From CAZNSX01 sp964575845 (GTDB taxonomy: Bacteria; UBA8248; CAZNSX01): a stretch of DNA of 64,000 nt. Where the stretch lies: the NCBI GenBank assembly GCA_964575845.1, contig CAZNSX010000011.1, forward strand, positions 6,942-70,941. Reading direction: 5' to 3'. Position 1 is the stretch's first letter. The number at the start of each line of letters is the position of its first letter. Of this stretch, positions 43,951 through 52,409 are shown piece after piece. Both the position numbers and the translations under genes were made by a program. The notes beneath the pieces are model-generated. The model saw nothing but the letters and a program-made list of their open reading frames with translations, did no database searches and was not told the origin of the DNA.

Positions 43951-45303
43951 TCACCAGCCCTCGAGCAGGCTCTCATCGATAAGGCGCTCTTCAAAGGGGA
44001 ACTTAGTAACGACCTCGCAGCCCTTCTCGGTCACCACCACCCCATCTTCCAGCCGGAAGCCGCCCACGCCCACTTCACCCGCATAGGGCTCAAGGGAGAA
44101 GTACATGCCGGGCTCAAGCAGGGTGGCCGCCTCCCTGGGCACAAGTTCCGGGGTGCCCACGAAGGGAAGCTCCACTCCCGCCACCCCGAGGCCATGGCCC
44201 AGGAGGCCCCCAAGGACCCACTCCCCGGCCGCGGTACCCACCTCAAAGGTTGTGTTGCCGGGCTTTATGGCGGCCTCTGACTTGCGCAGGGCGTTATAGG
44301 CCGCCGTGTGAAGCTCCACCTGACGCCTTGTGGGCCTGGCGTCCCCGCAGATGACGGTACGGGTGAAGTCGCCGTAATAGCCGTTGAAGCAGGCGCCCAT
44401 GTCGATTATGACGAGGTCGCCGTACTCCATGATACGGTCCGAGGTGAAGCGCCGGTATGGGGCTGTGGCGCCTCCCGAGCACACTATGCAGTTAGTGGTC
44501 TGCGAGCCCTCAGAGCCAAGGTGGTCCATCGTCTCAAAGATGACCCCCCTAACGTGGCTCTCCTTGACCCCCGGCCTGAGGAACTCGAGGCCCGCCTGCA
44601 TACCGGCTATGGTGAAGGAGTTTGCCATCTTGAGGCACTGGATCTCATCCCAGGTCTTTATGGCCCGAGCCTGGAGCATCACTGCCTGCGCATCCCCCCA
44701 CTCCATCTTCGGGGCCGCCTTGGGAAAGCCCGAGAACATGCCCGTGGACCACGAGTCAACGCCGAGCCTCTTGGGGCTCTTTATGCCTAAGTCTGAGAGC
44801 TTGCCGAGCACCTCCTTTAGCCACATCTGGGCCCCGCCCTCGCTCTCAAGGCCGCCGCCCGGCGAGGGGAAGGAGGTATCCGCCACCCAGGGCATGCGGA
44901 GCTTGCAGTGGTCGATGTCCATGGTGAAAAGGAGGGGCTCCCCGCCCTTGGGGAGCACGCAGGAGGCTATCCCCCAGAACATCATGGGGAAGCCGTGGTT
45001 GCGGAAGCCCGTTAAGTAGCGGATGTTCTCCAGGCGGAAGATGAGAATCGCATCCATATCGGTCTTTGCCAGGGCGTCCTTTGCCTTCTTTAGCCTCTCC
45101 CGCCGCATCCGGTCATAGTTTATCCCCTCCTCCCAGTCCTGGCCCATGACGCCGTGGCCCAGGTCTGAGTAGGGGCGCTCGAACTCCGTTCCCGATGGGC
45201 CCCGCCCCAGGTCGCTCGGCTTATCGAAGTCCCGGCTCCTGAAGCTCGGGTCCACCACAGGAACCCTGCGCCGCATGGCATCATAGAGTCTATCGTGGTG
45301 CAT
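43951..45303 (-). CDS. M24-family metallopeptidase or lyase (aminopeptidase P/creatinase fold)
   Basis: 450 residues. N-terminal domain with NIRYLTGFRNHGFP, C-terminal pita-bread domain with the metal ligands in order: Asp in IIDMGACF, Asp in YYGDFTRT, His in GHGLGV, Glu in SLEPYAGE and Glu in RLEDGVVVT. All five are present, so a two-metal enzyme is expected. A 70-residue charged extension precedes the fold. Xaa-Pro peptidase, creatinase-like hydrolase and DddP-type DMSP lyase are alternatives that share this architecture and length; the sequence does not decide among them. Confidence 0.78.
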   Translation of the reverse strand: MHHDRLYDAMRRRVPVVDPSFRSRDFDKPSDLGRGPSGTEFERPYSDLGHGVMGQDWEEGINYDRMRRERLKKAKDALAKTDMDAILIFRLENIRYLTGFRNHGFPMMFWGIASCVLPKGGEPLLFTMDIDHCKLRMPWVADTSFPSPGGGLESEGGAQMWLKEVLGKLSDLGIKSPKRLGVDSWSTGMFSGFPKAAPKMEWGDAQAVMLQARAIKTWDEIQCLKMANSFTIAGMQAGLEFLRPGVKESHVRGVIFETMDHLGSEGSQTTNCIVCSGGATAPYRRFTSDRIMEYGDLVIIDMGACFNGYYGDFTRTVICGDARPTRRQVELHTAAYNALRKSEAAIKPGNTTFEVGTAAGEWVLGGLLGHGLGVAGVELPFVGTPELVPREAATLLEPGMYFSLEPYAGEVGVGGFRLEDGVVVTEKGCEVVTKFPFEERLIDESLLEGW

Positions 45304-45516
45304 GGGTCTCCTCCTCTCTCTGAGCTAAGGAAATGTTTTTAATGCAAGGGGTGCCCTTAAGGATAACCTCATTCGCTCTACGCTGTCAAAACTCTGCTGT
45401 GATGGGCAAGGCTTCCCGGTTCATTGACAAGGGGGCTTTCCTCTGGTAATGAGGAGCGAGCGTCTGACTCTGGCATTTCTCATTAGCAAAAGGGGACTAA
45501 CTCTGGGAGAGACCTT

Positions 45517-46545
45517 ATGAAAGCCATGGTCCTCAGGGATGTCGGGAAGCCCCTGATATATGAAGATATGGAGACGCCGAAGCCGGGCCCCGGAGAGGCG
45601 CTCGTGAGGGTCAGGGCGTGCGGGGTCTGCCACACCGACCACGCGGTGTGGGAGGGGAAGGTTCAGGTGCCCCTCCCCCACATCCTGGGTCACGAGGGAG
45701 CGGGTGAGGTGGTTGAACTGGGGCCGAGCGCGGCGGGCATCCGCCCCGAGATAAAGGAGGGGGACCGCTGCGCCATCTACTGCTACATCACCTGCGGGGC
45801 GTGTCCAAAGTGCGTTGACGGAAGGGAGAACATCTGCGAGAACTTCGGCGGCAGGATAGGCTTTGAGGTTCCGGGGAGCTATGCCCAATATGTGAAGGTT
45901 CCGGCTAAGAGCTGCATAAAGATCCCGGACGGGGTGAGCTTCGAGCAGGCGACCCTCTTCCCCGATGCCCTCTGCACCCCCTACCACGGGCTCGTGAGGA
46001 GGGGGAAGCTCAGAGCGGGAGAAGACGTGGTCATCCTGGGAGTAGGGGGCCTGGGGATACACGGCGTCCAGGTGGCAAGGGCGCTCGGCGCACGGGTCAT
46101 CGCCGTCGATATCGATGAGGGGAAGCTTGAGAAGGCCCGCGAGCTCGGAGCCTCATCCACCATAAACGCCGCACAAGAAGAGACCGCAGAAGCCATACTC
46201 AGGGAGACCTCAGGCCGGGGAGCCCACCTCATCCTCGAAGGCGTGGCCAAAAAGGAGACGATGGAGGCATCCCTAAAGGCCCTTAGGAGAGGGGGCCGGC
46301 TCGTTATGATGGGCTACGTGGCGGGCTCCTCATTCTCTGTGGAGCAGGACGCCCTGCTCTTGCGGGAGTACGACATCTTGGGCACCCTCTCCATCTGCCG
46401 GGCCGACATGCTTGAAGTGATGGAGCTCGTGGCGGACGGGAGGGTAATCCCCCAGGTGGTGGAAGAGTATCGGCTGGAGGAAGCAAACAAGGCCCTTCAG
46501 GGGTTTGACACCCGGGGGCCCGGAAGGGCAATCCTCAAGTGCTAA
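45517..46545 (+). CDS. zinc-dependent alcohol dehydrogenase (MDR family)
   Basis: 342 residues. Catalytic-zinc site CGVCHTDHAVWEG with GHEGAGEV; structural-zinc lobe CGACPKCVDGRENIC; Rossmann motif VVILGVGGLGIHGVQVA followed by an acidic residue (VIAVDIDEGK), which points to NAD rather than NADP. ATG after CTGGGAGAG. A good -35 (TTGACA, 45424-45429) lies upstream without a convincing -10. It is divergent from the M24 gene; substrate unknown. Confidence 0.88.
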   Translation: MKAMVLRDVGKPLIYEDMETPKPGPGEALVRVRACGVCHTDHAVWEGKVQVPLPHILGHEGAGEVVELGPSAAGIRPEIKEGDRCAIYCYITCGACPKCVDGRENICENFGGRIGFEVPGSYAQYVKVPAKSCIKIPDGVSFEQATLFPDALCTPYHGLVRRGKLRAGEDVVILGVGGLGIHGVQVARALGARVIAVDIDEGKLEKARELGASSTINAAQEETAEAILRETSGRGAHLILEGVAKKETMEASLKALRRGGRLVMMGYVAGSSFSVEQDALLLREYDILGTLSICRADMLEVMELVADGRVIPQVVEEYRLEEANKALQGFDTRGPGRAILKC

Positions 46546-46565
46546 CGGGTAAGTGCTGAACCGGG

Positions 46566-46630
46566 CGGGTCATGGCCGCGGCGTGGCCATGAATACCACA
46601 TGATGGCGAGACGCGGCCTCGCCCCACCCA
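46566..46630. repeat. REP-like hairpin repeat, copy 1
   Basis: Imperfect palindrome with GGCCGCGGCGTGGCCATGA, a short spacer containing ATGATGG, and ACGCGGCCTCGCCCCACCC. It shares its layout and the tail GCCTCGCCCCACCC-like end with the copies at 50321, 54286 and 55673. It lies between convergent gene ends (alcohol dehydrogenase and cupin), where it could act as a bidirectional transcript end. Confidence 0.5.
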
Positions 46631-46651
46631 ATTTTCCATGGCGGGGTTGCC

Positions 46652-47077
46652 TTAGGTGACCTGCTTATCCTTCTCCGTCACCTCCCCGTCATAGACATAG
46701 CCCGAGTCTTCGAGGCTTCCGACCTCTGTATATATTCCTACGGCCTCCATATCTTCCGTGGGGCTCAAGTTCCTCGTCCAGTGGGTCACCCCCTTGGGGA
46801 TGAAGACGCAGCTTCCGGCTCCGAGCTCATACTCCTTATCACCAACCCCGCCGGCCACCCTTCCCCTTACGATGTAGTAGATCTCATCGGCCCGGAGGTG
46901 GCGGTGCTTCTTGTGCGCGGCGCCCGGAGGGAATACCGCCCTGAACATCGTGGCATTGGTTGAGCCAAGGTTCCCCTTGTTGCAGATGAAGCGGATATCC
47001 ATCTTGTGCCAGCCCTCTTCCTCGGCCACGGGCTCTGGCGGCACATCTTCGAGCTTGGTGAGCGGATAGTCGGGCAT
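46652..47077 (-). CDS. cupin-domain protein
   Basis: 141 residues from the ATG at 47077 (AAGGAGG upstream). A single cupin barrel: metal motif 1 GAAHKKHRHLRADEIYYIVRG (His, His, Glu) and motif 2 IPKGVTHWTRN (His). It is about three-quarters identical to the next gene, so the pair arose by tandem duplication. Metal-binding residues are intact in both. The reaction is unknown; such small cupins are often isomerases, dioxygenases or sugar/aromatic-binding proteins. Confidence 0.8.
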   Translation of the reverse strand: MPDYPLTKLEDVPPEPVAEEEGWHKMDIRFICNKGNLGSTNATMFRAVFPPGAAHKKHRHLRADEIYYIVRGRVAGGVGDKEYELGAGSCVFIPKGVTHWTRNLSPTEDMEAVGIYTEVGSLEDSGYVYDGEVTEKDKQVT

Positions 47078-47106
47078 CGCCCTTCCTCCTTGATGCCCCG
47101 CGCCGC

Positions 47107-47532
47107 TCATTTGATCTTCCTGTCCTTCTCGGTCCACTCCCCGTCATAGACGTAGCCCGAGTCCTCGAGGCTCCCGACCTCGGTATAGATGCCCACGAGC
47201 TCCAGCTCCTCCGTCGGGCTCAGGTTTCTCGTCCAGTGGGTCACGCCCTTGGGGATGAAATGGAGGCTTCCCGGCCTCAGCTCTTGCTCCTCATCTTCCG
47301 CCCCGCCGGCGGCCCTTCCCCTTATGATGTAGTAGATCTCATCGGCCTTCGTGTGATGGTGCTTCTTGTGCGCGCCCCCCGGCGGGAAGACCGTCCTGAA
47401 CCAGGTCGCGTTCTTTGAGCCGAGCCTATCCTTCGTGCAGATGAAGCGGATGTCCATCTTGTGCCAGCCTTCTTCCTCCGCAACCGGCTCGGGCTTCACC
47501 TTATCAATATGAGTCGTCGGGTACTTAGCCAT
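47107..47532 (-). CDS. cupin-domain protein (tandem paralog)
   Basis: 141 residues; begins MAKYPTTHIDKVKPEPVAEE, with cupin motif 1 GAHKKHHHTKADEIYYIIRG and motif 2 IPKGVTHWTRN. Same length, start and end (GYVYDGEWTEKD) as the preceding paralog. It is first in the two-gene unit, 29 bases before the other. Its upstream region (47546-47592) is shared with the S15 hydrolase gene, implying common control. Confidence 0.82.
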   Translation of the reverse strand: MAKYPTTHIDKVKPEPVAEEEGWHKMDIRFICTKDRLGSKNATWFRTVFPPGGAHKKHHHTKADEIYYIIRGRAAGGAEDEEQELRPGSLHFIPKGVTHWTRNLSPTEELELVGIYTEVGSLEDSGYVYDGEWTEKDRKIK

Positions 47533-47545
47533 CTCGGGTCCTCCT

Positions 47546-47592
47546 CAGAAGGTGAAAAATCCAGAAGAGAGACGGGCCAGAGTATAGCACGG
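47546..47592 (-). promoter_or_regulatory. shared leader/promoter element, copy 1 (cupin pair)
   Basis: About 47 bases that recur with few differences at 49498-49542. On the complementary strand they read GTGCTATACTCTGGCC, then a variable stretch, then TTTTTCACCTTCTGAGGAGG. TATACT may be the -10; no good -35 is visible. The Shine-Dalgarno of the cupin gene lies at its end. Confidence 0.55.
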
Positions 47593-47647
47593 CTCCCCGG
47601 TATCGAAAACCCTGACATCCGGCCCGGACCGATTTCAGGGGAGCAAA

Positions 47648-49399
47648 TCAACCCGATCTGGGTCGGATGATGGGCAACAACACATACGCTTGCCGGTCTG
47701 GGCCTGTGTGCAGCGTCACCTTACCGCCGAAGATATCCGCCGGGCGGTCGCGTGAATCGTTGTGGAGAAAGGGCCCGACGCCCGTGAACTGCGCGGGCAT
47801 GTTCGGCAGCCCTTGGCTCGCCCCACCGGGATAGACGTAGTCCTTCCCCCGCACCGAGAGAGCGATGCGGTATCCGGCGGGCACCACGATGCAGGTCGGC
47901 CAGATCTCGACATCGAGTTCGTACACTTCGCCCGGCGTCAGGGTCTGTTTCTCGTCGTGGGTGTGATAAGGCCGGTAGGGCCGCGTCAACTCCGGGTCGA
48001 GTTTCCGGTGGGAAGCGCGCAGCCAGCCCTGGGCGACGGGTGTGTGGGGGTCGAGGGCACCCCTGAAAGTCACCTCCTTCATCTCGGGCGTGAACACGCG
48101 CAGGACGAGAAAAATATCCGCGTCTTCCGTCTCGGATGAAACGAAGAGCTTTGCGGCCGATGGCCCGGTGACCTCGGTCTCCTCATCGAGCGGCGGAGTC
48201 AGGAACGTGACGCCATCGCCCAAGCCTTCGTAGGTTATGGCGCCTTCGGCGGATACCGGCTCCCGGCTGAGGCTGTGGCCCGCAGGGTTGAGGTAGAACT
48301 TGGTCCACTGCGTGCGGCCGAGCGGCCATTCATCCTCGCGGCGCTCGACGAACTTCTCGCCGGGATGGCGCACCCGGAGCAGTACCCTCGGCTGGTCCTT
48401 CCAGCCCGTGTCCTCGCCCTTCAGGAAGTGGCCGAAGAACTTTTTCTGCAGGCCCACGCCGTAGTCGGTGTAGAAATGGGTCCAGTGCTCGAGCCCGTGC
48501 ACTTCGAGCCATTTTCGCTCGGAGGCCGCGCGCACGAAGGCCTCGAGGTTTCCGCGCGGATGAAGTCCCTGGCCCCCCCAGTTGGCCGCGGATAGGAAGG
48601 GAACAGTGACCTTCGACCAGTCCGGCATGCGCTCCTTCCAGTACTCGTCATAGAGCGGATGGGAGCGAAAATCCTGGCCTAAATCGCAGCGGTTGGTCCC
48701 CAGTTCTTCCTCGGAAAGGGTCTCTGGGCCGGAGACCCAATCGCCGTTCACGCGGCTTCTGTAGCCCCGCTCTCCGAGGCCATGTTGCCTGGACTTCGCC
48801 CGCCTCTCGAACCAGTTGGCCCCGAAGATTGACAGGATGCCCCCGTGGTAGCCCATTTCGCGGTAGAAATCGGCCGCGCCCTCCCACGCGCACATGGCCG
48901 CCAGGTGGGGAGGCTGCAAGGAGGCCACCTGCCACTGGTTCATCGCGTAGTAGGAGATGCCGTTCAGGCCCACCTTGCCGTTGCTCCATGGCTGTGCGGC
49001 GGCCCACTCGATGCAGTTGTAGAGGTCCTCGGCCTCGCGCAAGGAGAAGGGGTCGAGATAGCCCGGCGAGCGGCCAGCGCCCCGCGAATCGACGCGCACG
49101 CAGGCGTAGCCATCGGGCACCCACTTCTCAGGGTCCACCACTTCCCAGTTCTGGTACTTGTTGGTGGAGCCCGCTGGAACGTCCGGATGGTCCTCGGCCA
49201 TGAGCTCCCACTGAACGGGGTAGCCGTCTTGAAAGGCGAGCCACTTCCCGTAAACGCCGTAGGTAAGGATCACCGGGTACTTGCCTTCCTCGACAGGCCG
49301 GAAGACATCGGCACGGAGCACAAGGCCATCCTCCATCTCGATGGGGACGTCCCAGTCGATCAGCATCCCGTCTCTGATTTCGCTCTTGTACTGGCTCAT
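47648..49399 (-). CDS. CocE/NonD-type hydrolase (S15 peptidase family)
   Basis: 583 residues. Alpha/beta-hydrolase core with the nucleophile in GLNGISYYAMNQW (G-x-S-Y-x-x-x-x-Q-W, typical of CocE/acylase enzymes), an oxyanion region VLTYGVYGKW, and a His in HGLEHWTHFY. Residues 330-583 are the C-terminal jelly-roll domain, with RIALSVRGKDY near the end. No signal peptide, so probably cytoplasmic. Members cleave esters, amides or cocaine-like substrates; the natural substrate here is unknown. It shares its upstream element with the cupin pair. Confidence 0.85.
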   Translation of the reverse strand: MSQYKSEIRDGMLIDWDVPIEMEDGLVLRADVFRPVEEGKYPVILTYGVYGKWLAFQDGYPVQWELMAEDHPDVPAGSTNKYQNWEVVDPEKWVPDGYACVRVDSRGAGRSPGYLDPFSLREAEDLYNCIEWAAAQPWSNGKVGLNGISYYAMNQWQVASLQPPHLAAMCAWEGAADFYREMGYHGGILSIFGANWFERRAKSRQHGLGERGYRSRVNGDWVSGPETLSEEELGTNRCDLGQDFRSHPLYDEYWKERMPDWSKVTVPFLSAANWGGQGLHPRGNLEAFVRAASERKWLEVHGLEHWTHFYTDYGVGLQKKFFGHFLKGEDTGWKDQPRVLLRVRHPGEKFVERREDEWPLGRTQWTKFYLNPAGHSLSREPVSAEGAITYEGLGDGVTFLTPPLDEETEVTGPSAAKLFVSSETEDADIFLVLRVFTPEMKEVTFRGALDPHTPVAQGWLRASHRKLDPELTRPYRPYHTHDEKQTLTPGEVYELDVEIWPTCIVVPAGYRIALSVRGKDYVYPGGASQGLPNMPAQFTGVGPFLHNDSRDRPADIFGGKVTLHTGPDRQAYVLLPIIRPRSG

Positions 49400-49497
49400 C
49401 TCGTCCCTCGCTTTCCGGCCGTCAAGTTCCCGTTGTTCGAACCAACCGCTTGAGGCTTGCCTTTATATGGTCGAACTGATTTCCCCTCGATTCCCCT

Positions 49498-49542
49498 GAG
49501 AAGGTGAAAAATTCAGGAGAGATGGGCCAGAGGATAGCACGG
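49498..49542 (-). promoter_or_regulatory. shared leader/promoter element, copy 2 (S15 hydrolase)
   Basis: Second copy of the element at 47546, about 100 bases before the hydrolase start. On the complementary strand GTGCTATCCTCTGGCC with a possible -35 TTGCCC 18 bp before TATCCT. Roughly 40 of 46 positions agree with copy 1 by eye, one base being deleted. Confidence 0.55.
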
Positions 49543-49617
49543 GGGCTGAGGGGAGGGCAAGGGGGAGGAGAGGGTACCGAAAAGAGGCAGGAAAGGAAAC
49601 AATAGTTTATTTTTTTA

Positions 49618-49646
49618 TTGAAAGTTTGGTTTTATGGAATTATAAG
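49618..49646 (+). promoter_or_regulatory. sigma70-like promoter of the HhH gene
   Basis: TTGAAA (49618-49623), 17 bp, TATAAG (49641-49646); five of six matches in each box. It gives a leader of about 100 nt before the ATG at 49754. Confidence 0.55.
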
Positions 49647-49753
49647 AATTATGGCTCGGAAAATCAGTGAGAACAAGAATGTTAAGGGGATGGAGTATAC
49701 TCTGACCTTCTAAAACAGAAGATTTTTATTAACCGTACTGGCATAATTAGCGC

Positions 49754-50281
49754 ATGAATCGTGAGGAAATCATTTTCTGGAGAGACAAGTACGACCGCGA
49801 GGAAGATCTTTACAATAAAGGCACAGAAGAAGAACTACACGCAAAGTTCAGGAGAAATCAGCACGTCACGAAAGAAGACCTCGAAGCCATAATGAAGTGG
49901 AAGTTCCAAGGCAGACTTACGGGAAGACAACAAATGAACCTGGCAAGGCTCAAACCTATCGAGGACTGGGTCGCAAAGAAAATCACCAGTTTGGCGTTCG
50001 AGATGCCCGAAGATAAATTCAAGCTGAAACTCCTCAAGTCCATAGATGGTGTAGGAGAGGCCGTAGCCTCGGTAATCCTCGCATTCTACGAGCCGAAAGA
50101 CTACGGCGTCCTAGACTTCCACGCGTGGCACGGCCTTTTCAGCAGTGATAAAAAAACCTTTACAGAGCAAGACTGCCTCAAATATTTCAGAGAACTGAGG
50201 AAACTCGCAAGACAAGTCGGTCTTCCTTGCAGAGATGTTGAGAAGGCCATATTCAAAAAAGACTTAGACAGTCAAAAATGA
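49754..50281 (+). CDS. helix-hairpin-helix protein, HhH-GPD-like
   Basis: 175 residues, helical, AT-rich codon use. Residues 93-123 read LLKSIDGVGEAVASVILAFY then YGVLDFHAWHGL: the L-x-x-I-x-G-V-G-x-x-x-A hairpin followed by an Asp some 20 residues later mimics the HhH-GPD signature of base-excision glycosylases (G-V-G...VDTH). The catalytic Lys of bifunctional glycosylases and an iron-sulfur loop are absent, and the protein is shorter than those enzymes. A DNA-binding role is likely; glycosylase activity is uncertain. Confidence 0.5.
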   Translation: MNREEIIFWRDKYDREEDLYNKGTEEELHAKFRRNQHVTKEDLEAIMKWKFQGRLTGRQQMNLARLKPIEDWVAKKITSLAFEMPEDKFKLKLLKSIDGVGEAVASVILAFYEPKDYGVLDFHAWHGLFSSDKKTFTEQDCLKYFRELRKLARQVGLPCRDVEKAIFKKDLDSQK

Positions 50282-50320
50282 GGCAAAGAGGACCTTTGCG
50301 GCCAATAGCCGGCTAGTTCC

Positions 50321-50376
50321 CGGCTGCGCCATGACTTTCTATATCAAATAACGCCGAGGCGCAGCATCGCCCTACC
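50321..50376. repeat. REP-like hairpin repeat, copy 2
   Basis: GCTGCGCC (50323-50330) pairs perfectly with GGCGCAGC (50358-50365); the loop contains ATCAAATAACGCCGA. The tail ATCGCCCTACC corresponds to the tails of the other copies. It sits in the gap after the HhH gene. Confidence 0.55.
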
Positions 50377-50460
50377 CTCTGGTTCGCGTTTATTTCAGAG
50401 ATAATTATTCCTTGTTCATAAGCATTACCGCCGACCGTAGAAAAATAGGATGGTGAAAAG

Positions 50461-51477
50461 ATGGCCACAGAAATCAAAGTATGGCAAGTGGAGGACGGAA
50501 GGTTGTTTCCCTTGGAAACTACAATGGCTGAGGCAGGGAGGAAAGAAAAGGAGGACCTTGAGGAATGGATAAAGAATAGTCCTAGCTTATTGGGAGGAGA
50601 TATTCTGATAATAGGGGAGCAAGTGCAAACAAGGTCTGGGCCTATGGATTTACTTGCGATAGACGCGGCTGGAAATGCTGTCATCATAGAACTAAAAAAG
50701 GACAAAATTCCCCGGGAAGCCTTAGCCCAGGCTATAGATTATGCTTCCGATGTCGCCTCGTGGGATGTGGATAAACTGAATGAGCTATGCGAGAAGTATA
50801 AAGGACAACCGCTGGATGAATATATGGGGGAGAGCTTTGAAGATCTTGGTGTAGAGGATATTTCGCTTAACCAGGCTCAAAGAATCCTTCTGGTTGGAAC
50901 TTATATTGAGGAATCCTTGCAAAGGATGATAGAGTGGCTTTCAGGAAATTATGAATTGGCTATAAACGCTGTGGTCTTGAGATATATTCGGACCAAGGGC
51001 GGTGAAGAATTGATTGGGCGCACGGTGATAATACCCGAGGAAATAGAAAAAGAGAGGAGCCAGAAACAGCAAAGAAAAATACCAATGTCAGATGAACCCG
51101 GGAATTATGATGATGATGAGCTAAGGAATTATCTAATGGAATATCTTTCTAGTGAAAGGCCCACTCCCCGCCGAGTTAGAGAAATTTTATTACCTCTATG
51201 CGTAGACCATGAGCCTGTTAGGCGCGAGGAGATTAAGAATCAGCTTATTAAGATAGAAGAGGTAAAAGACGAAGGACGAGCCGGCTTAATACTTACAACA
51301 ATATCAAGGGCATTGGGGATTCCGCAACGGGATTACTTGCGTCAAGTAATTCGTTATGAGAAGGTGAGTCCTTGGGAGAAAGAAAATTATAGGATTGAAG
51401 AGAAATATAAGGATATGATCAGGGAGTTATTAGACGAATTAACGATGCGCAAAAAAGGAAGTGGTCCAGTTCAATAA
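50461..51477 (+). CDS. DUF91/NucS-like nuclease-domain protein
   Basis: 338 residues. The first 150 residues follow the NucS/DUF91 pattern: EIKVWQVEDGRLFPLE, DLEEWIKNSPSLLGGDILII, and the restriction-enzyme-fold active site MDLLAIDAAGNAVIIELKKDK (D-x14-E-x-K is visible). It continues QALDYASDVASWDVD. The remaining part is helical and may bind DNA or partners. NucS/EndoMS enzymes cut mismatched DNA, while bacterial DUF91 proteins are mostly uncharacterised. ATG after GGTGAAAAG. Confidence 0.75.
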   Translation: MATEIKVWQVEDGRLFPLETTMAEAGRKEKEDLEEWIKNSPSLLGGDILIIGEQVQTRSGPMDLLAIDAAGNAVIIELKKDKIPREALAQAIDYASDVASWDVDKLNELCEKYKGQPLDEYMGESFEDLGVEDISLNQAQRILLVGTYIEESLQRMIEWLSGNYELAINAVVLRYIRTKGGEELIGRTVIIPEEIEKERSQKQQRKIPMSDEPGNYDDDELRNYLMEYLSSERPTPRRVREILLPLCVDHEPVRREEIKNQLIKIEEVKDEGRAGLILTTISRALGIPQRDYLRQVIRYEKVSPWEKENYRIEEKYKDMIRELLDELTMRKKGSGPVQ

Positions 51478-51490
51478 CTCAAATGATGGA

Positions 51491-52038
51491 ATGACAGAGA
51501 TAGATAGGTACATCGCATGGCTTGAAAAGGATGAGGCCAGCAGCAGGCCCTATCGTGCTCAGCGCTTGCGGCTGTTGGTGGAGGAGTACGGGCCGGAGGA
51601 AAGCATACGCCTCTTTTCCGGCGACCGATCAGCGCCATTGCGTTCGAGGAGGCAAGGCAGGCTTACCTTCACGGCCTTTTCATGGCTTGCGCGATCTTGT
51701 GCCAAGTGTGTTTGGAACACATGCTCGGGGGCCTATTTCGGCTTGCTGGCCGTGATGACCTTGATCGGGCCTCCTTTGAAACTTTACTCCGGGAAGCGCG
51801 AGAGGAGCGGTATTTGTCCGAAGAAGAGTTCACGCTGTTTGACCGCCTTCGGAAAATTCGTAATCCTTATGCGCACCCGCGGTCCCCAACCAGCAAGGGT
51901 TCGCTATTGCGTAGGGCGATCGCTTCCGATACCCCGGTGGAAGATGTGGTGGTTCATGACGCGGAGCTAGCGATCAGAGCGCTCCTTCGTCTTTGCCGCC
52001 GGGCGCCTTTCAATCTATCAGAGGAAATGAGTGTATAA
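51491..52038 (+). pseudogene. frameshifted HEPN-like gene
   Basis: An ATG at 51491 opens TEIDRYIAWLEKDEASSRPY and LLVEEYGPEESIRLFSGD; near 51627 the coherent reading moves to another frame, continuing PISAIAFEEARQAYLHGLFM through FDRLRKIRNPYAHPR to a stop at 52038. RNPYAH fits the HEPN R-x4-H motif in its usual context (K-I-R-N-x-x-A-H). A one-base loss between the parts explains the break; joined, the protein would be about 180 residues. Either a decayed gene or a base-calling error. It starts 14 bases after the DUF91 gene, so the two were an operon. Confidence 0.65.
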
Positions 52039-52409
52039 CCCCCTTTATGGCGAATAACCTAGCTTTGTCAGCTCCTGCACTTCCTGTCTTCGCGCCAGCA
52101 TCTTCCCTTTCCACTGGAAGCCGGCGAGCTCCCGCCCGGTGAGCATCGATCTTAGAAAATGTCAATCTGGAGCCTCGCCCCACCCAAGCTGGAGCCTTTC
52201 ACCCTGACCCCTTAAGGCCTCATTTCCTCCCTCACCTCCCCTCCCCCCAAATTTGACTTTTCCTCCCAAATCCCCGACCCTTGGCCTTAAAATATCGGGG
52301 TTTGCGGGAGGGGGGGCGCTTTTTTCGCGCTCCTTCATCTGAAGGGCTTGTTCGCGATAAATCTTTTCCGCTTTTTTCGGCTGCTTAAGGATGTGGCCGG
52401 GGGTTTTTG
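52039..52409. other. intergenic region before SGNH hydrolase gene
   Basis: About 370 bp. On the complementary strand a 33-codon frame (52045-52146, MLTGRELAGFQWKGKML onward) could be the tail of a lost gene but has no ribosome-binding site. The string GGAGCCTCGCCCCACCC (near 52170) matches the tail of the REP-like repeats. The shared element at 52249-52300 follows, then GGGGGCGCTT and CGATAAATC, both of which also recur upstream of the E1 alpha gene. Confidence 0.5.
52249..52300 (+). promoter_or_regulatory. shared upstream element, copy a (SGNH hydrolase)
   Basis: Starts AAATTTGACTTTTCC, then CAAAT, a C-rich stretch, then TTGGCCTTAAAATAT and CGGGG. It recurs at 54211 and 55763. TTGACT is too far from TAAAAT (29 bp) for one sigma70 promoter, so the element is probably a regulator site plus promoter. 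Confidence 0.6.

Larger units (their letters stand above)
49400..49753. other. intergenic region between S15 hydrolase and HhH gene
   Basis: 354 bp. It contains the shared leader element on the complementary strand (49498-49542) and the plus-strand promoter at 49618-49646. From about 49600 the composition turns abruptly AT-rich, marking the left edge of a probably acquired segment that ends near 52040. Confidence 0.55.

Noticed and set aside
45424..45452. TTGACA followed at 17 bp by TAATGA, as a promoter for the alcohol dehydrogenase.
   Set aside because: The -10 matches only two of six positions, too weak to list as a feature.
52045..52146. A 33-codon complementary-strand frame with protein-like composition.
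   Set aside because: No Shine-Dalgarno, no family resemblance; kept only as a note in the intergenic entry.
52253..52293. TTGACT and TAAAAT in the shared upstream element read as one sigma70 promoter.
   Set aside because: The spacer is 29 bp, far outside the usable range, so the element is described as a regulatory block of unknown type.
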